A stretch of 64,000 bases of DNA from Caprella mutica (taxonomy: Eukaryota; Arthropoda; Malacostraca; Amphipoda; Caprellidae), in NCBI GenBank assembly GCA_947561585.1, contig CANNZV010001464.1:62001-126000 (forward strand). The letters run 5' to 3'. Made by a program: the position numbers and the translations under genes. Position 1 is the stretch's first letter, and each line of letters begins with the position of its first letter. Shown one piece after another: positions 58,855-64,000 of this stretch. A model generated the notes under the pieces. The model made no database searches and was not told the origin of the DNA. It saw only the letters and a list, made by a program, of their open reading frames with translations.

Positions 58855-60430
58855 TCTGGCAACTGTAGAAATTGGTCTCGGTGGTAAATCATGATGTTTC
58901 TTTCAATTTATGATATTTATATTTATCTCTTTATGTTACGGTTAGCGAAAGAGAAATAAAATTATTATTCAGACGGGAATGTTACCTAATTTTGATCAAA
59001 GTAGATTTTTCAATAAATAGTACATCAAAATGTAACAAAAACTACTAAATTTGTCTAAATACTGTTTAAAATTCCACTGCAACTGCATATACACTATTTA
59101 AAGTATAGCTATAAATAACTTTGAAACAACACCTGAACCTAAATTTGTTTGTTCTCTAGAAAATTTGAGTTGATTGTGAAAAATGATCTATTTATTCTTC
59201 ACTTTGCATGGAAAAATCACGATACAGTGCAATCTTGATTTGGGAACCTCTTTTGTCCACGCGATTCTCAGCTCAGCTTCAAGTTGGAGTAACCTCCTCC
59301 AGTCACGGCTAAATTCAGACTGACTGGAAAATGCAGATTCGAAACAGAAAATCTCACTCGTCTCAAATCTCAATCTCAAATCATTGAACCTGAAAATTGT
59401 CCACATCATAATTTGAGTAATTATATTGTATCAAAGTAGGATAACATGGATGATATATCGATATTGAGATGAATTTATCAATCAATTCCTTATTGTAAAA
59501 AAAAATTTCAACCATATATTTTTTCGGGACTAGGATAATCCTTTTTGAAACACCATTTTTACATAGTTGATTAGTAACATTAGTATAAAGCTGTATTAAT
59601 TTAATGCGAAAAACTAGTATTTCTAGAATGTGAGAAACAATTTTGGTAATGATCCACTATTTTTTATCTCGATATTAATAAATATATTCTGTTTTCAAAC
59701 TAGATTACCAATATTAAATACCTATTTTCTATGAATAATATGTCGGCATATTTTAACATAGTTATTATAATATTTAATTTTTTATTTCTTTTAAGGATAA
59801 GAGAAAATTTTGACTTGAACTTTATTATGATATTTATGTATCGTTGATAATTATGAACAACAAATAAACAAATGCAGAGTAATTTAAGTTAGCTTCAATT
59901 ATCAAAATTAATTAAAATTTAAAAACATTTGCGGTGAAATGAAGGAAGAAATTTGGTTTCCATCATTTTATGAATTAAATCCTGACTATCCTCCATGATA
60001 CAGCCAGTAATAAAAAGAAACTGTTGGTTTTAAGGTAATAAAACATTCAAAGGTTTATCAATTGATACTACAGTAGTCCAAAAATCGATAATAAGATTAA
60101 TTACTTATCGTGATCGCATGACTGAGATCAAAATTCTTATACTGCTTAGATCAATTCAAATAACAATATCATAACACCAATTATTGCATCCTGCGTGTTA
60201 GTAATAACAAGTTCTTATATGAGTGTTTTTTATAGGTATACTCAATTATTAATTTTGCATTCAAATTTGAAAAGATGTTTACAGTATAAATTATTCATGA
60301 TATAAAATGTTGAAGTTTATATTAAAGTCATTTCAAATTTGTTAATGAATTCATTAATTCAATTCTTTTCAGATTTTTGTTTTTAGCAATTTCAGAGTGT
60401 GATGAAATTGAATTTTTCATTTATTTCTTT
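58855..60430. other. 5' flank of the cyclase gene
   Basis: No TATA box, initiator or upstream exon could be assigned with confidence. A minus-strand open frame at 59188-59409 has no recognisable product and could be untranslated leader or chance. The transcription start may lie further upstream, outside the window. Confidence 0.35.
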
Positions 60431-60436
60431 AATCAT

Positions 60437-60890
60437 TTTTTCTCATCATATAACATCTCTATCCCATCGTATAACATCTTAATCCCATCGTATAACATCT
60501 TAATCCCATCGTATAACATCTTTATCCCATCATATAACATCTTTATCCCATCGTATAACATCTCTATCCATCGTATAACATCTTTATCCCATCGTATAAC
60601 ATCTTAATCCCATCGTATAACATCTTTATCCCATCATATAACATCTTTATCCCATCGTATAACATCTCTATCCATCGTATAACATCTTTATCCCATCGTA
60701 TAACATCTTAATCCCATCGTATAACATCTTTATCCCATCATATAACATCTTTATCCCATCGTATAACATCTCTATCCATCGTATAACATCTTTATCCCAT
60801 CGTATAACATCTATATCCCATTATATAACATCTTTATCCCATCATATAACATCTTTATCCCATCATATAACATCTTTATCCCATAAAATA
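60437..60890. repeat. 21-bp minisatellite, about 21 copies
   Basis: The unit is CATCTTTATCCCATCGTATAA. Recurring variants (CTCTATCCATCG with one base missing, CTTAATCCC, CCATCATATAA) come in the same order about three times, pointing to a higher-order unit. Confidence 0.96.
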
Positions 60891-63070
60891 TGAAATAGTT
60901 TTCAGAATCTTCCCTCAATTTCAAAGTGACAGCATGAACCTGAAGTTCATTTTAGAAATTCTTAAAAGTCATCCATCATTTTTCCCTCCAATTCTTATAG
61001 GATAAAAGCTTTGTAAAATTTAGCCCCTCTAAGGACTATAAGGATACTTCTTTCTATTTAAATATTCAAATATAAACCTAATGTAAACACATCCAGTCTA
61101 TCAGGAAGTAATGTAGGTTTTCCTTATTTTCTGAAACATTTCGTACCCAGTGTGCTGGATTTCTTATATTTTAAAACATCTTAAAGTACCTACTATGATG
61201 GAATCCTTCAGTTTTCATATTGTTATCTCTTAAAAAAAGTTTGATATATGAAAACTAAAAAATATAAATAAAATTTAGTCAGAAATTTATCTAACATGTA
61301 ATTTTTATTAACAAATTTTCTAACAAGGTAATTCTACAGGTCACTATTTAGATTATAAAAAGACACCTGGGCGGTGTTTTCTTTCCACTCGATCGAAATT
61401 GCGCGACAGCTAGATTGTTTGTGGGATATCGCTAGATTTTATGAATTATTAATGGAATGTCCACTCTATATTACAATTTTCTATGGGAATGGTAAATATT
61501 TCCATGGCTCAGATTGATATGTTACCTACACTCAAGCATAAAAATTCACTTGCCCAAATTGGAATAAATGGACACGGAAACTATATCGAAAATTTTTTTA
61601 TAAACGAAAGTTGTTGAGAGATAACGATGTTTTTTTAGCTCTTTTTAGGTGGAATATAACAGTTCATTGTACGTGATATTAATAATAACATTTTTTTAAA
61701 TTGTTTCAATGGTAAATAATATTTATGCTACAGTGATGTATTAAGATAGTGGCATCAAATCATCATTTCTTAAATAAATACATAGGCATCGAATGTTAGT
61801 TGGACACATTATTTTTCATATTAGGTTGAACGGTTTCGGAAAAAAAATATTGAGATGATTTTTTCCCTGTTTTCAAGTTGCACTTTTCGAAAGAAGATAC
61901 TTTACTAATTATAATGTATGTAGAAATTATAGTATACATAGGTACGGGAGAAATATCCTAAACGTTTACATATAGTAGGAAGTAAAAAAATAAGTTTAGA
62001 CGATTCAACATAATTACTGTGACTATTTTATCGTAATAAATCTATATAAATCCATACTACAATAATGTTATCTGATATTATCCCCAATGGAGTTGAATAA
62101 TCAATTATATCAATGATTAATAAGGTGATGAAATTTAGTTATGTAACCTACAACAATATTCATATCAATAATTTGGTTAACTCTTTATAAAATATATGGG
62201 TGACAATTTGATACTGATAAATTTGTTCTGTCAAGTGCTTCCTAGAAAACAATTATTTTTTAATGATGGCTAAGTGGTTCGCAAATGTCCGCCAGAGGGC
62301 AGGCATCCAATTCACCTGTCACGAAATTAATCTCTAAAATCTCTGATAACATCTCTCAGAATTAAGAAATTATAAATAATTATTATAGCGTGAGATAATA
62401 TATATTAACGAAATAAATAAAGTGGGTATATATATTATTGATTATATATTGTTTTACTTTTAGCTCAGGTAAGATAATAAATGATAAATTTGAAACTTCA
62501 CGAACGAAACATTTTTGTTTCAAAATGAATGATTTTCATCATTAACTTATAAATTAACTTGCAGAATAAGTTAAATTATTTAAGTTTTCTTTCCGTAGTT
62601 CGAATTACCCCTGAAAAATCTCCATTAATTTAGCGAATTTCAGGAAGAACACTAAATTTTTTTTGACATATGAATTACTTTGTTAATTAACGCCTTAATA
62701 AACATTCATTATTTTCATACTCTATTTTCTGTATTAATATTTTATGAGGTCCCTTTTTTATGAATTTGAGGTCAGCGCAAATTTCTCAGGTTTTGCTATG
62801 AAGAATTTTTAATATTATGGACTTATTAGTAAAGGTTTCTATGAAATATAAAAAATATCACAGTTTGTTATATTTTGTAGACGCGGAAGTTTACTGAATA
62901 TTGAAAGCTTATGTGAAACAACGTACTACCTATCAGCTTTAAGACAGGTAACACGCACATTGTATGAATTGGTAAATGATGTCAATAGTGACAGCTAGGT
63001 ATAGCAAAGATATTTAGTGAAGTGTCTTTGTGTATGAGGTTAATGAACAAATAATTAATAACTACTTGGA
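60891..63070. other. AT-rich intergenic DNA, no gene seen
   Basis: Nothing coding was recognised. A word shared with 51378 (ATTATTATAGCGTGAG, here near 62380) hints at a dispersed repeat. Confidence 0.4.
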
Positions 63071-63076
63071 AAACCT

Positions 63077-64000
63077 ATATAGGGTAATTAGAAAGGTATA
63101 GGGTAATTAGAAAGGTATAGGGTAATTAGAAAGGTATGGAGTAATTAGAAAGGAATAAAGTAATTAGAAAGGTATGGAGTAATTAGAAAGGTATAGGGTA
63201 ATTAGAAAGGTATAGGGTAATTAGAAAGGTATAGAGTAATTAGAAAGGAAAAAAGTAATTAGAAAGGTATGGAGTAATTAGAAAGGTATAGGGTAATTAG
63301 AAAGGTATAGAGTAATTAGAAAGGTATGGAGTAATTAGAAAGTTATAGAGTAATTAGAAAGGTATAGGGTAATTAGAAAGGTATAGGGTAATTTGAAAGG
63401 TATAGGGTAATTTGGAAGGAATAAAGTAATTAGAAAGGTATGGAGTAATTAGAAAGGTATAGGGTAATTAGAAAGGTATAGAGTAATTAGAAAGGTATGG
63501 AGTAATTAGAAAGGTATAGGGTAATTAGAAAGGTATAGGGTAATTTGAAAGGTATAGAGTAATTAGAAAGGTATAGGGTAATTAGAAAGGTATAGGGTAA
63601 TTAGAAAGGTATAGGGTAATTAGAAAGGTATAGAGTAATTAGAAAGGAATAAAGTAATTAGAAAGGTATGGAGTAATTAGAAAGGTATAGGGTAATTAGA
63701 AAGGTATAGGGTAATTAGAAAGGTATAGAGTAATTAGAAAGGAAAAAAGTAATTAGAAAGGTATGGAGTAATTAGAAAGGTATAGGGTAATTAGAAAGGT
63801 ATAGAGTAATTAGAAAGGTATGGAGTAATTAGAAAGGTATAGAGTAATTAGAAAGGTATAGAGTAATTAGAAAGGTATAGAGTAATTAGAAAGGTATAGA
63901 GTAATTAGAAAGGTATAGGGTAATTAGAAAGGTATGGAGTAATTAGAAAGTTATAGAGTAATTAGAAAGGTATAGGGTAAAGAGAAAGGTATAGGGTAAT
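63077..64000. repeat. 19-bp minisatellite, about 48 copies, continuing past the window
   Basis: The unit is GGTATAGGGTAATTAGAAA. Variants (ATGGAGT, ATAGAGT, AATAAAGT, AAAAAAGT) recur in blocks. It runs to the last base, so its full length is unknown. Confidence 0.97.

Noticed and set aside
59188..59409. Minus-strand 73-codon open frame upstream of exon 1
   Set aside because: No recognisable domain, no link by phase or splice site to exon 1; it could be leader sequence but cannot be supported as coding.
62265..62345. tRNA- or SINE-like stretch (GGCTAAGTGGTTCGC)
   Set aside because: No convincing A and B box pair at the right spacing and no cloverleaf could be drawn.

Overview
The window looks like AT-rich arthropod, probably insect, nuclear DNA. 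It has long introns with canonical GT-AG borders, dense tandem repeats, many small DNA transposons, and one recognisable host gene. Nothing bacterial or viral was seen, and the species cannot be fixed from this sequence.

The gene is a receptor (membrane) guanylate cyclase on the minus strand, from the ATG at 58854 to the TAG at 8193. I assembled 23 coding exons by hand from splice borders and codon phase. They total 4329 nt, stay in one frame throughout, and give a 1442-residue protein. In order it has a signal peptide, an unusual low-complexity N-terminal extension, an ANF-receptor-type ligand-binding ectodomain, one membrane helix, a kinase-homology (pseudokinase) domain, a coiled-coil dimerisation segment, a complete class III guanylate cyclase domain and a Ser/Pro-rich tail. 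It most resembles the insect Gyc32E type; the exact orthologue name is less certain than the family. The protein would bind an extracellular ligand and make cGMP inside the cell.

Layout. 1-8192, downstream of the gene: a decayed mariner-like transposase with an adjoining hAT-like end, a nested pair of non-autonomous elements at 5.4-6.4 kb, a broken Tc1-like transposase at 7 kb, and a 21-bp minisatellite. 8193-58854: the gene, with introns that hold nearly everything else. These include an intact 1.3-kb DD37D mariner-like element with a 339-residue transposase (26004-27300), two decayed mariner-like elements (38.9-40.0 kb and 48.2-49.4 kb), a PIF/Harbinger remnant with a foldback element nested inside it (44.9-46.2 kb), several MITE families present two or three times, and about ten minisatellites of 18-45 bp period. 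58855-64000: 5' flank, with no other gene seen and two more minisatellites, the last running off the window end.

The most unusual signal is that several tandem repeats begin at the gene's own splice junctions. The 3' splice site of exon 15 is repeated at exact 45-bp steps, in frame and open. The 5' splice site of exon 6 is repeated at 51 bp, in frame, with a second GT. The 5' splice site of exon 3 is repeated at 63 bp with the GT lost. Weaker cases lie at the exon 15 and exon 19 donors. Separately, two minisatellites 15 kb apart share a 19-bp core in opposite orientation.
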